Shown here in pieces: positions 16,638-24,859 of a stretch of 64,000 bases of DNA. The translations under genes were made by a program, and so were the position numbers. The stretch's first letter is position 1. Every line of letters begins with the position of its first letter. The stretch comes from Micromonospora sp. LH3U1. GTDB taxonomy: Bacteria > Actinomycetota > Actinomycetes > Mycobacteriales > Micromonosporaceae. The DNA is taken from contig NZ_CP116936.1 in the NCBI RefSeq assembly GCF_028475105.1, forward strand, positions 2,480,001-2,544,000. The letters are read 5' to 3'. The notes beneath the pieces were generated by a model. It was not told the DNA's origin. It saw only the letters and a program-made list of their open reading frames with translations, and did not search any database.

Positions 16638-17405
16638 TCAGCGGGTGATGTTGCGGTGCTTGCTCTTCAGGCGGAAGGGCATCAGCGCGCTTTCCACCTT
16701 GGTCGCGGTGGTCATCTTGGAGACGCCGTCGCGCCGCTCCTCGAAGCGGATCGGCACCTCCAGGATGGTGTGCCCCAGCTTGGTGGCGAGGTAGTGCATC
16801 TCCACCTGGAAGCTGTAGCCGTTGGACTGCACCCGCTCCAGGTTGATGTCGCGCAGCGCGTCGGCGCGCCAGATCTTGAAGCCGGCGGTCAGGTCCCGGA
16901 TCCGCACCCGCAGCAGAGTGTGCACGTAGAGGTTGGCCCAGCCGCTGAGCGCCCGCCGGTACAGCGGCCAGTTCTCGTCCAGCTCGCCGCCGGGCACGTA
17001 GCGGGAACCGATCACCACGCTGGCCTGGGTGGAGAGCAGCGCGCCCAGCATCCCCGGCAGCGCCTCCGGCGGGTGCGAGAGGTCGGCGTCCATCTGCGCC
17101 ACGTACTCGGCGCCGCCCTCGATCGCCCGGCTCATCCCGTCCACGTACGCCCGGCCGAGGCCCTCCTTGCCGGCGCGGTGCACGACCTCGATCCGGTCGG
17201 GGTGTTCGATCGCCAGCTTGTCGGCCACCTCCCCGGTGCCGTCGGGGGAGTTGTCGTCGGCGACGAGGATGCGCAGCCCCGGCAGTGGCATCGCGAGCAG
17301 CCGCTCGACCAGCGCAGGGAGGTTGCCCGCCTCGTTGTAGGTGGGCACGACGACGGTCAGGCGTGCGTCCCGCCACGGCGACGGCAGCTGCACGGGCTTG
17401 ATCAT
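16638..17405 (-). CDS. ppm1: Polyprenol monophosphomannose synthase (DPM1-like GT2)
   Basis: A soluble GT2 enzyme of about 255 residues that moves mannose from GDP-mannose to polyprenyl phosphate at the inner membrane face; the product feeds lipomannan, PIM and protein mannosylation. Visible motifs: VVVPTYNEAGNLP at the nucleotide site, VADDNSPDGTGE, the metal-binding DAD of VAQMDADLSHPPE, GSRYVPGG and DLTAGFKIWRADAL. It has only the catalytic domain; in some mycobacteria this is fused to an apolipoprotein acyltransferase, which is absent here. ATG 17405 sits 8 nt after GAGGA; ATG 17414 (three residues longer) abuts the site. It ends in a G/C tract next to a long hairpin. Confidence 0.9.
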   Translation of the reverse strand: MIKPVQLPSPWRDARLTVVVPTYNEAGNLPALVERLLAMPLPGLRILVADDNSPDGTGEVADKLAIEHPDRIEVVHRAGKEGLGRAYVDGMSRAIEGGAEYVAQMDADLSHPPEALPGMLGALLSTQASVVIGSRYVPGGELDENWPLYRRALSGWANLYVHTLLRVRIRDLTAGFKIWRADALRDINLERVQSNGYSFQVEMHYLATKLGHTILEVPIRFEERRDGVSKMTTATKVESALMPFRLKSKHRNITR

Positions 17406-17559
17406 GTCGGACATCCTCGGTTTGCGGACAGGGGCTCCTGGAAAGGGTATCCAGTTGACGCCTCTGGTTTGAAGGAGGCACCCCTCCGGAGCGTCGCGGA
17501 CCGCCGTGTTCTGCGACGTTCGGGCTATTTCTGCTGGTCAGGGCTGGCGCCGGTCTGCG

Positions 17560-18006
17560 TCACGGCGACCCCTTCTGCCGCGTGGCGATGTCGGAGAGCC
17601 GGTTCAGCGTCTCCCGGTTACGCAGGTGCAGCACCACATCGTTGAGCTTGTTGCGCACCCAGCGCAGCGGACCGGCGGCGAAGTCCTCCCCGATACGGAC
17701 CCGGGTGGCGCCCTCGCCGACGGGTTGCAGGGTGAAGGCCACGATCGCCTCGCCGGCCGGCCAGAGACCGGCCTTCAGCACGAGCCGGTGCGGCGGCTCG
17801 CAGACCAGCACCGTCGACGCGTCCTGCAACGAGAAGGGCCACGGGCCGGCTCGGTGGTGCAGTTGGCTGCCCACCCGGGGCCAGGTGTCGTCGACGTCCC
17901 GCACGTGGGCAGTGCCCACCACCCAGTCGCTGTACGTCCACCCGTCGGCCAGTACGTCGAACACCTGCTGCGGGGGAGCATCGATCACTTTCTCCACAAT
18001 CGCCAC
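17560..18006 (-). CDS. SRPBCC family protein
   Basis: A 148-residue helix-grip protein: VAIVEKVIDAPPQQVFDVLA at the start, WVVGTAHVRDVDDTWPRVGS after it, and a C-terminal helix NRETLNRLSDIA. It is in the polyketide-cyclase/START-like set, as is the protein at 10707, though the two are not close paralogues. The ligand is unknown. The GTG at 18006 is 9 bp after a SigB-type -10. Codons further upstream give an unrelated Arg/Pro-rich stretch. Confidence 0.8.
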   Translation of the reverse strand: MAIVEKVIDAPPQQVFDVLADGWTYSDWVVGTAHVRDVDDTWPRVGSQLHHRAGPWPFSLQDASTVLVCEPPHRLVLKAGLWPAGEAIVAFTLQPVGEGATRVRIGEDFAAGPLRWVRNKLNDVVLHLRNRETLNRLSDIATRQKGSP

Positions 18007-18015
18007 TGGGCTTCC

Positions 18016-18040
18016 ATACCCGCGCTTCCGCGGGGCTAAC
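18016..18040 (-). promoter_or_regulatory. SigB/SigF-type promoter for the second SRPBCC gene
   Basis: Minus strand GTTA (18040-18037), 15-bp spacer, GGGTAT (18021-18016), ending 9 bp before the GTG. The -35 overlaps the palindrome at 18035-18055. Confidence 0.55.
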
Positions 18041-18055
18041 GGCCGGCGGGTTAGC
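18035..18055. promoter_or_regulatory. Palindrome GCTAAC-N9-GTTAGC in the divergent intergenic region
   Basis: Perfect 6-bp half-sites 9 bp apart in the 199-bp region between the SRPBCC gene and the heptose operon. It covers the -35 of the SRPBCC promoter, so a dimeric regulator bound here could repress it. No cognate regulator can be named. Confidence 0.35.
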
Positions 18056-18205
18056 TTCTCCGGTGCGGCGGGTAAGGCCGACCTGGGGCACCGCCGGCGG
18101 CGCTGGCCCACCGCCTCCACGACGACGTTTACTCCTCGGGGCGCAGGGAACCCGCCGGCTGTGCGACAGGACCAGGAGGATCCGTATCAGCGCAGGTCAG
18201 CCCGG

Positions 18206-19834
18206 GTGTATGCCGCTGCTGACCGCGCCGGTTCCGAGTCCGTCGGGAGCTCCCGCCCCGTCCTGTACGACGCCGTGTTGCTGGACCGCGACGGCACCCT
18301 GATCGAGGATGTGCCCTACAACGGCGACCCGGAGAAGGTGCGACCGGTGCCGGGAGCGCGGGCGGCGCTGGATCGGTTGCGGGCGGCCGGGCTGCGGCTG
18401 GCGGTCGTGACGAACCAGTCGGGCCTGGCTCGGGGCTACTTCACCGGGGAGCAGATGCGGGCGGTGCACGCCCGCGTCGAGGAGTTGCTGGGCCGGTTCG
18501 ACGCGTGGCTGGTCTGCCCGCACGACGATGCCGACGGTTGTGGCTGCCGCAAGCCCGCGCCCGGCCTGGTGTACGCCGCAGCCCGGGAGCTGGGCACGAC
18601 CGCGTCCAGGTGCGTGATGGTGGGCGACATCGGTCGGGACATTGCCGCCGCGCTCGCCGCGGGGGCTGCGGGAGTGCTGGTGCCCACCCCCGTGACCCGC
18701 CCGGAGGAGATCGCCGCCGCCGGGTGGGTGGCCACCGATCTGCCGGCGGCGGTGGACGAGATCCTGCGCCGCCAACAAGCCGTGCAACCCGCGACCCGGC
18801 CCGGCGACCCGGTGCGGACAGCGCTGGTGGTCCGGTCCGACTCGGCGGGGGACGTGCTGGTCACCGGGCCGGCGATCCGCGCCGTCGCGGCTGGGGCGCA
18901 GCGGGTGGTGCTCTTGTGCGGGCCGCGTGGCCGTGCCGCGGCCGACCTGCTGCCCGGCGTCGACGAGATCATCGAGCACCCGCTGCCGTGGATCGACCCC
19001 ATGCCGGCGCCGGTCGAGCCGGAGGCCATGAGGAGCCTGACCGCGCGCCTCGGCGCGGTCGGTGCGGACCAGGCGGTCGTGTTCACCTCGTTCCACCAGT
19101 CCGCCCTGCCGCTGGCGCTGCTGCTGCGGATGGCGGGGATCGGCCGGATCGCGGCGATCAGCGACGACTACCCGGGCTCGCTGCTGGACATCCGGCACCG
19201 GGTGCCGGTGGGCGTCCCCGAACCCGAACGTGCCCTCTCCCTCGCCGCCGCCGCCGGCCACCGGCTGCCCGACGGCGACGAACCCGTGCTCCGGCTCCGC
19301 CACGACGCGGTGGCACCGCGCCCGGCCGCTCTCGGCGATCGGGGGTACGTGGTGCTGCACCCCGGGTCGGCCGCGTCGAGCCGGGCCTGCCCGCCCGAGT
19401 TGGCGACCCGGATCGCCGGGGCGTTGACCACCGCAGGGCACCGGGTGCTGGTTACCGGCGGCTCCGACGAGCGTGGGGTCACCGCCCGGGTCGCGGCGGC
19501 CGGTGGCACCGACCTGGGTGGCCGAACCGACCTCGCCGGGCTGGCTGCGATCATGGCGGACGCCAGCGCGGTCGTGGTCGGCAATACCGGACCCGCGCAC
19601 CTGGCCGCCGCAGCCGGTGTGCCGGTGGTGAGCCTCTTCGCGCCGACCGTTCCGTTCGGGCAGTGGGGGCCCTACCGGGTGCCCACCGTCCGGCTCGGCG
19701 ATGCGGCCGCGCCCTGCCGGGACACCCGGGCAGCCAGCTGCCCGGTCCCCGGGCATCCCTGCCTCAGCGGCATCGACCCGGACGAGGTGGTCGACGCGCT
19801 GCGGACGCTCGCCGTCAGCGGTGGTAGCCGATGA
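18206..19834 (+). CDS. gmhB: Fused heptose-1,7-bisphosphate 7-phosphatase (GmhB) and GT9 heptosyltransferase
   Basis: A 542-residue two-domain protein. Residues about 12-190 are a GmhB-type HAD phosphatase: VLLDRDGTLIED (catalytic Asp pair), TNQSG, a zinc loop of the C-x-H...C-x-C type (CPHDDADGCGCRKP) and VMVGDIGRD. Residues about 205-540 are glycosyltransferase family 9: ALVVRSDSAGDVLVTGPAI at the N-terminal acceptor half, VVLHPGS, and the donor site VGNTGPAHLAAAAGVPVV. The first domain would dephosphorylate heptose 1,7-bisphosphate before activation, the second transfer heptose from ADP-heptose. The GTG at 18206 is the only usual start near the domain edge; AGGAGG at 18175 is rather far. 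First gene of a coupled operon. Confidence 0.85.
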   Translation: MYAAADRAGSESVGSSRPVLYDAVLLDRDGTLIEDVPYNGDPEKVRPVPGARAALDRLRAAGLRLAVVTNQSGLARGYFTGEQMRAVHARVEELLGRFDAWLVCPHDDADGCGCRKPAPGLVYAAARELGTTASRCVMVGDIGRDIAAALAAGAAGVLVPTPVTRPEEIAAAGWVATDLPAAVDEILRRQQAVQPATRPGDPVRTALVVRSDSAGDVLVTGPAIRAVAAGAQRVVLLCGPRGRAAADLLPGVDEIIEHPLPWIDPMPAPVEPEAMRSLTARLGAVGADQAVVFTSFHQSALPLALLLRMAGIGRIAAISDDYPGSLLDIRHRVPVGVPEPERALSLAAAAGHRLPDGDEPVLRLRHDAVAPRPAALGDRGYVVLHPGSAASSRACPPELATRIAGALTTAGHRVLVTGGSDERGVTARVAAAGGTDLGGRTDLAGLAAIMADASAVVVGNTGPAHLAAAAGVPVVSLFAPTVPFGQWGPYRVPTVRLGDAAAPCRDTRAASCPVPGHPCLSGIDPDEVVDALRTLAVSGGSR

Positions 19835-20805
19835 ACATCCTGCTCTGGCACGTGCACGGCTCCTGGACCACGTCCTTCGTGCACGGCAGCCATCGCTACC
19901 TGATCCCCACCACACCCGACCGCGGCCCGTACGGCCTCGGCCGGGCCCGCACCTACCCCTGGCCCGACAACGCGGTCGAGGTCACCCCGGAGGACCTGCC
20001 GGGCACCGACGTCGACCTGGTCATCCTGCAACGCCCCGAGGAGATCGACCGGGCCGAGGAGTGGCTGCGCCGCCGCCCTGGCCGCGACGTCCCCGCCATC
20101 TACGTCGAACACAACACCCCCAAGGGAGACGTGCCCAACACCCGCCACCCGATGGCCGACCGCGATGACCTGCTCATCGCCCACGTCACCGGGTTCAACC
20201 AGATCTTCTGGGACAGCGGCGCCACCCGCACCACGGTGGTCGACCACGGCATCGTCGCCCCCTCCGCGTCCTACACCGGTGAGCTCGACCGGCTCGCGGT
20301 GGTGATCAACGAGCCGGTACGACGAGGTCGGGTCACGGGGACCGACCTGTTGCCCCAGTTCGCCGAGATCGCGCCGCTGGACGTGTTCGGCATGGGCGTG
20401 GCCGGCCTGGCCGACCACCTCGGGCTGCCCGCCGACCGGCTCACCAGTCACGACGACGTGCCCCAGGACCGGATGCACGCCGAGTTGGCCCGGCGGCGTG
20501 CGTACCTGCACCTGTGCCGGTGGACCTCGCTCGGGCTCAGCCTCATCGAGGCGATGGCGATCGGCATGCCGGTCGTCGCGCTCGCCACCACCGAGGCGGT
20601 GACGGCGGTGCCCCCGGAGGCGGGTGCCCTCGCGACCCGGACGGACACCCTGCTCGACGCCGCCCGCCGGTTCATCGCCGAACCGGCGACCGCACGCCAG
20701 GCCGGCGCGGCGGCGCGAACCGCCGCGCGCGACAGGTACGGCCTCGACCGTTTCCTCGCTGACTGGGACCGGCTGCTGGAGGAGGAAGTATGCGGATCGC
20801 GATGA
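19831..20805 (+). CDS. Glycosyltransferase, GT4-like, in heptose operon
   Basis: A 324-residue protein starting in the ATGA overlap with the previous stop. The first 160 residues form an acceptor-side fold (MNILLWHVHGSW, DLVILQRPEEIDR, YVEHNTPKGD) and residues 225-290 the donor-side pattern of GT-B enzymes, with the E-x7-E-like segment LIEAMAIGMPVVALATTEA. It is shorter than typical GT4 enzymes and lacks the usual N-terminal Gly-rich loop, so sugar donor and acceptor cannot be named. Operon position implies it extends or starts a heptose-containing glycan at the cytoplasmic face. Confidence 0.75.
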   Translation: MNILLWHVHGSWTTSFVHGSHRYLIPTTPDRGPYGLGRARTYPWPDNAVEVTPEDLPGTDVDLVILQRPEEIDRAEEWLRRRPGRDVPAIYVEHNTPKGDVPNTRHPMADRDDLLIAHVTGFNQIFWDSGATRTTVVDHGIVAPSASYTGELDRLAVVINEPVRRGRVTGTDLLPQFAEIAPLDVFGMGVAGLADHLGLPADRLTSHDDVPQDRMHAELARRRAYLHLCRWTSLGLSLIEAMAIGMPVVALATTEAVTAVPPEAGALATRTDTLLDAARRFIAEPATARQAGAAARTAARDRYGLDRFLADWDRLLEEEVCGSR

Positions 20806-22007
20806 TCTCGGAGCACGCCAGCCCGCTCGCCGTCCTCGGAGGGGAGGACGCTGGCGGCCAGAACACGCACGTCGCGGAGCTGTCCGCCGCGCTCGCCGCC
20901 GCCGGGCACGAGGTGCGGGTCTACACCCGCCGCGACGCTCTCGACCTGCCGGTGACCGTGCGCAGCCCGGACGGGTACGACGTGGTGCACGTGCCCGCCG
21001 GCCCGGCGGAGCCGGTGGCCAAGGACACGCTGCTGCCACACATGCGCGAGTTCAGTCGCTGGCTGATCGAGCGGTGGCGGGGCGGGGACTGGGTGCCCGA
21101 GGTGATCCACGCGCACTTCTGGATGAGTGGCCTGGCGGCGCTGACGGCCGGCCGGCAGACCGGGGTGCCGGTGGTGCAGACGTACCACGCGTTGGGCACG
21201 GTGAAGCGCCGCTACCAGGGCGTGCAGGACACCAGCCCGGCTCGGCGGGTGTCCTACGAACGTGAGCTGGGCCGCTCGGTGGATCGGATCATCGCGCAGT
21301 GCCGCGACGAGGTGGGCGAGCTGGTCCGGATGGGTGTGCCCCGGTCCCGGATGACCGTCGTGCCCTCCGGGGTCAACCTCGCCACGTTCGCCCCGCTCGG
21401 GCCGGCCGCCGAGCGTGAGCCGGGTCGAGCCCGGATTCTGACCGTGGGCCGGCTGGTCGAACGCAAGGGCTTCCAGACCGTGATCCGCGCGATGGCGTTG
21501 GTCCCGGACGCCGAGTGCGTGGTGGTCGGCGGCCCGCCCGAGGGCCTGCTGGAGACCGACCCGTACGCCCGGCGGCTGCGGGCCCTCGCCGAGTCGTGTG
21601 GGGTGGCCGACCGGGTGCACCTGGTCGGCGCGGTACCTCGGGAGGAGATGGGCCGTTGGTACCGCTCGGCGGACCTGCTGGTCGCCGCGCCCTGGTACGA
21701 GCCGTTCGGGTTGACCCCGCTGGAGGCGATGGCCTGCGGGGTGCCGGTTGTCGGCACCGCCGTCGGCGGCATCCGGGACACCGTGGTGGACGGGACGACA
21801 GGTGATCTCGTGCCGGCGCGGGACCCGCATGCCCTGGCCACCGCGATCCAGGGTTTGCTCGACGACCGGATCAGGCGCTTCGCGTACGCGACGGCGGCGC
21901 GCGAGCGCGCCCGGACGCGGTACTCGTGGGCGGCCACGGCCGAGCGGCTGGTCGAGGTCTACAGCGAGGTGGCCGCCGTGCGCCGGCCGGCCCGGGTGGT
22001 GGCCTGA
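20790..22007 (+). CDS. Glycosyltransferase family 4
   Basis: A 405-residue GT-B enzyme. The N-terminal Gly-rich loop follows HASPLAVLGGEDAGGQNTHV, the linker region has VVPSGVNLATFAP, and the C-terminal donor site reads ILTVGRLVERKGFQTVIRA and WYEPFGLTPLEAMACGVPVV with the E-x7-E pair. The GGxDxGGQNTHV pattern resembles sucrose-phosphate-synthase-like and MshA-like GT4 enzymes, which retain the anomeric configuration. GGAGGAGG precedes the ATG, which overlaps the previous gene by 16 bp. Its stop overlaps gmhA by one base. Confidence 0.85.
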   Translation: MRIAMISEHASPLAVLGGEDAGGQNTHVAELSAALAAAGHEVRVYTRRDALDLPVTVRSPDGYDVVHVPAGPAEPVAKDTLLPHMREFSRWLIERWRGGDWVPEVIHAHFWMSGLAALTAGRQTGVPVVQTYHALGTVKRRYQGVQDTSPARRVSYERELGRSVDRIIAQCRDEVGELVRMGVPRSRMTVVPSGVNLATFAPLGPAAEREPGRARILTVGRLVERKGFQTVIRAMALVPDAECVVVGGPPEGLLETDPYARRLRALAESCGVADRVHLVGAVPREEMGRWYRSADLLVAAPWYEPFGLTPLEAMACGVPVVGTAVGGIRDTVVDGTTGDLVPARDPHALATAIQGLLDDRIRRFAYATAARERARTRYSWAATAERLVEVYSEVAAVRRPARVVA

Positions 22008-22720
22008 TGCCGGCGGGCAGCCTGCTCGACACCCACCTGACGAATCTCACCGCGGCGCTGGTGCCGTACCGGCGCTGCGAGCCGCAGTTGGCGCGGTGGG
22101 GTGCGGATCTGGCCCACCGGCTGGCCGCCGGGGGCCGCCTGTTGGTCGCCGGCAACGGTGGCAGCGCCGCCGAAGCCCAGCACCTCACCGCCGAGCTGGT
22201 CGGCAAGCTTCATCACGACCGTCAGCCGCTGTCCGCGATCGCGCTGCACGCCGAGACGAGCGCGCTCACCGCCATCGCCAACGACTACGGCTACACCGAC
22301 GTGTACGCCCGCCAGGTGCGCGCCCACGGCCGCCCCGGCGACGTCCTGCTGCTGCTCAGCACCAGTGGCACCAGCCCCAATCTGGTCACCGCCGCGCAGG
22401 CCGCCCGCGACGTCGGCCTGACTACCTGGGCGCTCACCGGGGCCGCCCCCAATCCCCTCGCCGACGCCTGCGACGACGTGTTGGCGGTCGCGTCCCCCGA
22501 CACCCAGGTCGTGCAGGAACTGCACCTCGTGACCAGTCATCTGCTCTGCGAGTACCTCGAACAGGAACTGCCCGCCGCACTGGCCGCGGCCAGCGCCCCA
22601 GCGGTTGTCGAGCGCGTACCGGAGGAGCCCGCACCGGCCGGTCGGCTCCCGTCCGGGCCGGTGCGGACCGGGGTCGAAGTGGTGCTCGACGGTGGGACCG
22701 GACAGCAGGTCGACGCGTGA
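22007..22720 (+). CDS. gmhA: Sedoheptulose-7-phosphate isomerase, SIS domain
   Basis: A 237-residue SIS protein that would convert sedoheptulose 7-phosphate to D-glycero-D-manno-heptose 7-phosphate, the first step of nucleotide-heptose synthesis. The phosphate-binding signatures are LLVAGNGGSAAEAQHLTAEL near residue 45 and LLLLSTSGTSPNLV near 115; the active-site helix QELHLVTSHLLCEYLE lies near 170. The last 45 residues are a Pro/Ala-rich tail not found in E. coli GmhA (192 residues). The ATG overlaps the stop of the preceding GT4 gene. Confidence 0.88.
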   Translation: MPAGSLLDTHLTNLTAALVPYRRCEPQLARWGADLAHRLAAGGRLLVAGNGGSAAEAQHLTAELVGKLHHDRQPLSAIALHAETSALTAIANDYGYTDVYARQVRAHGRPGDVLLLLSTSGTSPNLVTAAQAARDVGLTTWALTGAAPNPLADACDDVLAVASPDTQVVQELHLVTSHLLCEYLEQELPAALAAASAPAVVERVPEEPAPAGRLPSGPVRTGVEVVLDGGTGQQVDA

Positions 22721-22736
22721 GGATGGGGAGGCAAGC

Positions 22737-24161
22737 GTGAGGGGACCTGTGGTGGTGCTGGGGGACACCCTGCTCGACCGGGACGTGGAAGGGGTGGTGA
22801 ATCGGCTCTGCCCGGACTCCCCGGTGCCCGTGCTCGACGAGACCGCGGCCACCGACCGACCCGGTGGTGCCGGTCTGGCGGCGGTGTTCGCCGCCGCGCA
22901 GGGCGCCGAGGTGGTGCTGGTGACCGCGCTCGCCGACGACGCTGGCGGGGCCCGACTGAGCGCGCTACTCGCCGCCGCCGGAGTGCAGGTGTACCCACTG
23001 GCCCTGTCCGGGGCGACGCCGGAGAAGATCCGGCTGCGGGCCCGGGGTCGGGTGTTGCTGCGCCACGACCGGGGCGGCATGTCCGGGGAGCCGGGTCAGC
23101 CCTCCGACGAGGTGCTCCGGGTGATCGGTGCGGCGTCGGCCGTCCTGGTCAGCGACTACGGCCGGGGGGTGGCCCGGCAGCCCGCGCTGCGCGACGCGTT
23201 GGCCGCCACCCGCGCGCCGGTGGTGTGGGACCCGCACCCGCGCGGCCCGGCGGCGGTGCCCGGCATCCATCTGGCCACCCCGAACGAGTCGGAGGTGCGC
23301 GAGTTGGTCCCCGCACTGCCCGGCGCCTCCCGGCTGGCCACCGCCTCCCGTGGTGCGCAGGGGCTGCGGCGGCGCTGGCGGGCCGGTGCGGTCGCGGTGA
23401 CGCTGGGCGGTGACGGCGCGCTGCTCTGCCACGCCGGGTCGACTCCGCTGGTCGTGCCGACCCCGGGTAGCGCCGAGGGGGACACCTGCGGGGCGGGCGA
23501 CCGGTTCGCCGCCGCCGCCAGCCTCGCGTTGGCCCAGGGCGCGCTGGTCTCCGAGGCGGTGCAGGCGGCGGTCGCCGAGGCGTCCGCGTACGTGGCCGGT
23601 GGGGGAGTCGCGGCGGCGCTTCCTCCGCCGGCCCCTCCCATGACCGCCGGTGTGGTCGGCCGGGGTGGTGACCGGGTGGGAGTCGCGGCGGTCGCCACGC
23701 TCCTTGGTGAGGTACGGGCCGCAGGCGGCACGGTGGTGGCGACCGGCGGTTGCTTCGACCTGGTGCACGCCGGGCACGTGGCCACCCTGCAGGCCGCCCG
23801 GCAGCTCGGCGATTGCCTGATCGTCTGCCTGAACTCCGACGCCAGCGTGGCCGGGTTGAAGGGGCCGGACCGACCGGTGATGTCCGAGGGTGACCGCAGC
23901 CGGTTGCTGGCCGCCTTGAGCTGCGTCGACGCGGTCCTCATCTTCGACGAGCCGACCCCGGACGCGGCGCTGTCCTGGGTACGACCGGACATCTGGGTCA
24001 AGGGCGGCGACTACGCCACCGGCGGTGGGGACGCGGCCGCCACCCTGCCGGAGGCGGAGGTCCTGCGCCGGTGGGGCGGGAACACGGTGGTGGTGCCCTA
24101 CCTGGACGGTCGTTCCACCACCGACATGATCGTTCGCTCCATCGGGGAGCGGACCCGATGA
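22737..24161 (+). CDS. hldE: Bifunctional heptose-7-phosphate kinase / heptose-1-phosphate adenylyltransferase
   Basis: A 474-residue fusion with the HldE layout. Residues 1-310 are a PfkB/ribokinase-type kinase: GDTLLDRDVEG, PGGAGLAAVFAA, and the anion hole and base in GDTCGAGDRFAA. Residues about 335-470 are a cytidylyltransferase-like domain: VVATGGCFDLVHAGHVATL with the HAGH nucleotide motif, LNSDASVAGLKGPDRPV, and a terminal RSTTDMIVRSI. It would phosphorylate C1 and then add AMP to form ADP-heptose. The kinase/transferase linker is Pro-rich. GTG 22737 has GGGGAGG upstream. Confidence 0.9.
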   Translation: MRGPVVVLGDTLLDRDVEGVVNRLCPDSPVPVLDETAATDRPGGAGLAAVFAAAQGAEVVLVTALADDAGGARLSALLAAAGVQVYPLALSGATPEKIRLRARGRVLLRHDRGGMSGEPGQPSDEVLRVIGAASAVLVSDYGRGVARQPALRDALAATRAPVVWDPHPRGPAAVPGIHLATPNESEVRELVPALPGASRLATASRGAQGLRRRWRAGAVAVTLGGDGALLCHAGSTPLVVPTPGSAEGDTCGAGDRFAAAASLALAQGALVSEAVQAAVAEASAYVAGGGVAAALPPPAPPMTAGVVGRGGDRVGVAAVATLLGEVRAAGGTVVATGGCFDLVHAGHVATLQAARQLGDCLIVCLNSDASVAGLKGPDRPVMSEGDRSRLLAALSCVDAVLIFDEPTPDAALSWVRPDIWVKGGDYATGGGDAAATLPEAEVLRRWGGNTVVVPYLDGRSTTDMIVRSIGERTR

Positions 24162-24859
24162 CCGCCACGCGGCCCGGCGCCGGGCCCACGGTCCTGGTCA
24201 CCGGCGGTGCCAGCGGGCTCGGCGCCGCGGTGGTCGCGGCAGTGGCCGCCTCCGGTGGTCGACCGCTCGTGCTGGACCGGCAGCCGCCGGTGGACGGGGT
24301 GTCCTGGACCGAGTGCGACCTGGCCGACACCCGGGCCGCCGAGGTGGCCACCCAGCACCTCGCCGAGCAGGCCGGCGGCCTGGACGCGGTGGTCACCGCC
24401 GCCGGAACGGACGTGCCGGGTCGACTCGCCGACGTGCCGGGCGAGACCTGGGACCGGATCGTCGCCGTCGACCTGCTGGCCACGGCGGCAGTGATCCGGG
24501 CCGCGCTGCCGTTCCTGCTGACGTCCCGGGGCCGCATCGTCACGGTCGCCTCCACGCTGGGCGTCAAGGCGGTCAGCGACGCCACCGCGTACTGCGCGGC
24601 GAAGTTCGGCGTGGTCGGCTTCACCCGCGCCCTTGCCGCCGAGCTCGCCGGTCAGGTCGGCGTCACCCTGCTCATCCCGGGTGGGATGCGTACGTCGTTC
24701 TTCGACGAACGCGACCCGCAGTACAAGCCGGGGCCGGACGCGATCCTCAACGATCCCGCCGACACCGCCGCCGCGATCATGTTCGCGCTCAGCCAGCCGG
24801 CCGGCTGCGCGGTCCGGGAGATGGTGGTCTGCGCCGAGCAGGAGACGTCGTACCCGTGA
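24158..24859 (+). CDS. Classical short-chain dehydrogenase/reductase
   Basis: A 233-residue SDR that starts in the ATGA overlap with hldE. It has VTGGASGLGAAV (cofactor loop TGxxxGxG), the NAG-like VTAAGTDVPG, an active-site Ser in VTVASTLG and YCAAKFGVV (Y-x3-K). It is the short classical type, not the 310-residue extended type of ADP-heptose 6-epimerase HldD. Its operon place suggests oxidation, reduction or epimerisation of a sugar intermediate or lipid acceptor. The usual Asn of the NNAG motif is replaced by Ala. Confidence 0.85.
   Translation: MTATRPGAGPTVLVTGGASGLGAAVVAAVAASGGRPLVLDRQPPVDGVSWTECDLADTRAAEVATQHLAEQAGGLDAVVTAAGTDVPGRLADVPGETWDRIVAVDLLATAAVIRAALPFLLTSRGRIVTVASTLGVKAVSDATAYCAAKFGVVGFTRALAAELAGQVGVTLLIPGGMRTSFFDERDPQYKPGPDAILNDPADTAAAIMFALSQPAGCAVREMVVCAEQETSYP

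Noticed and set aside
17423..17453. SigB-type promoter on the plus strand (GTTT ... GGGTAT)
   Set aside because: The spacer is 21 bp, too long, and no gene follows on that strand.
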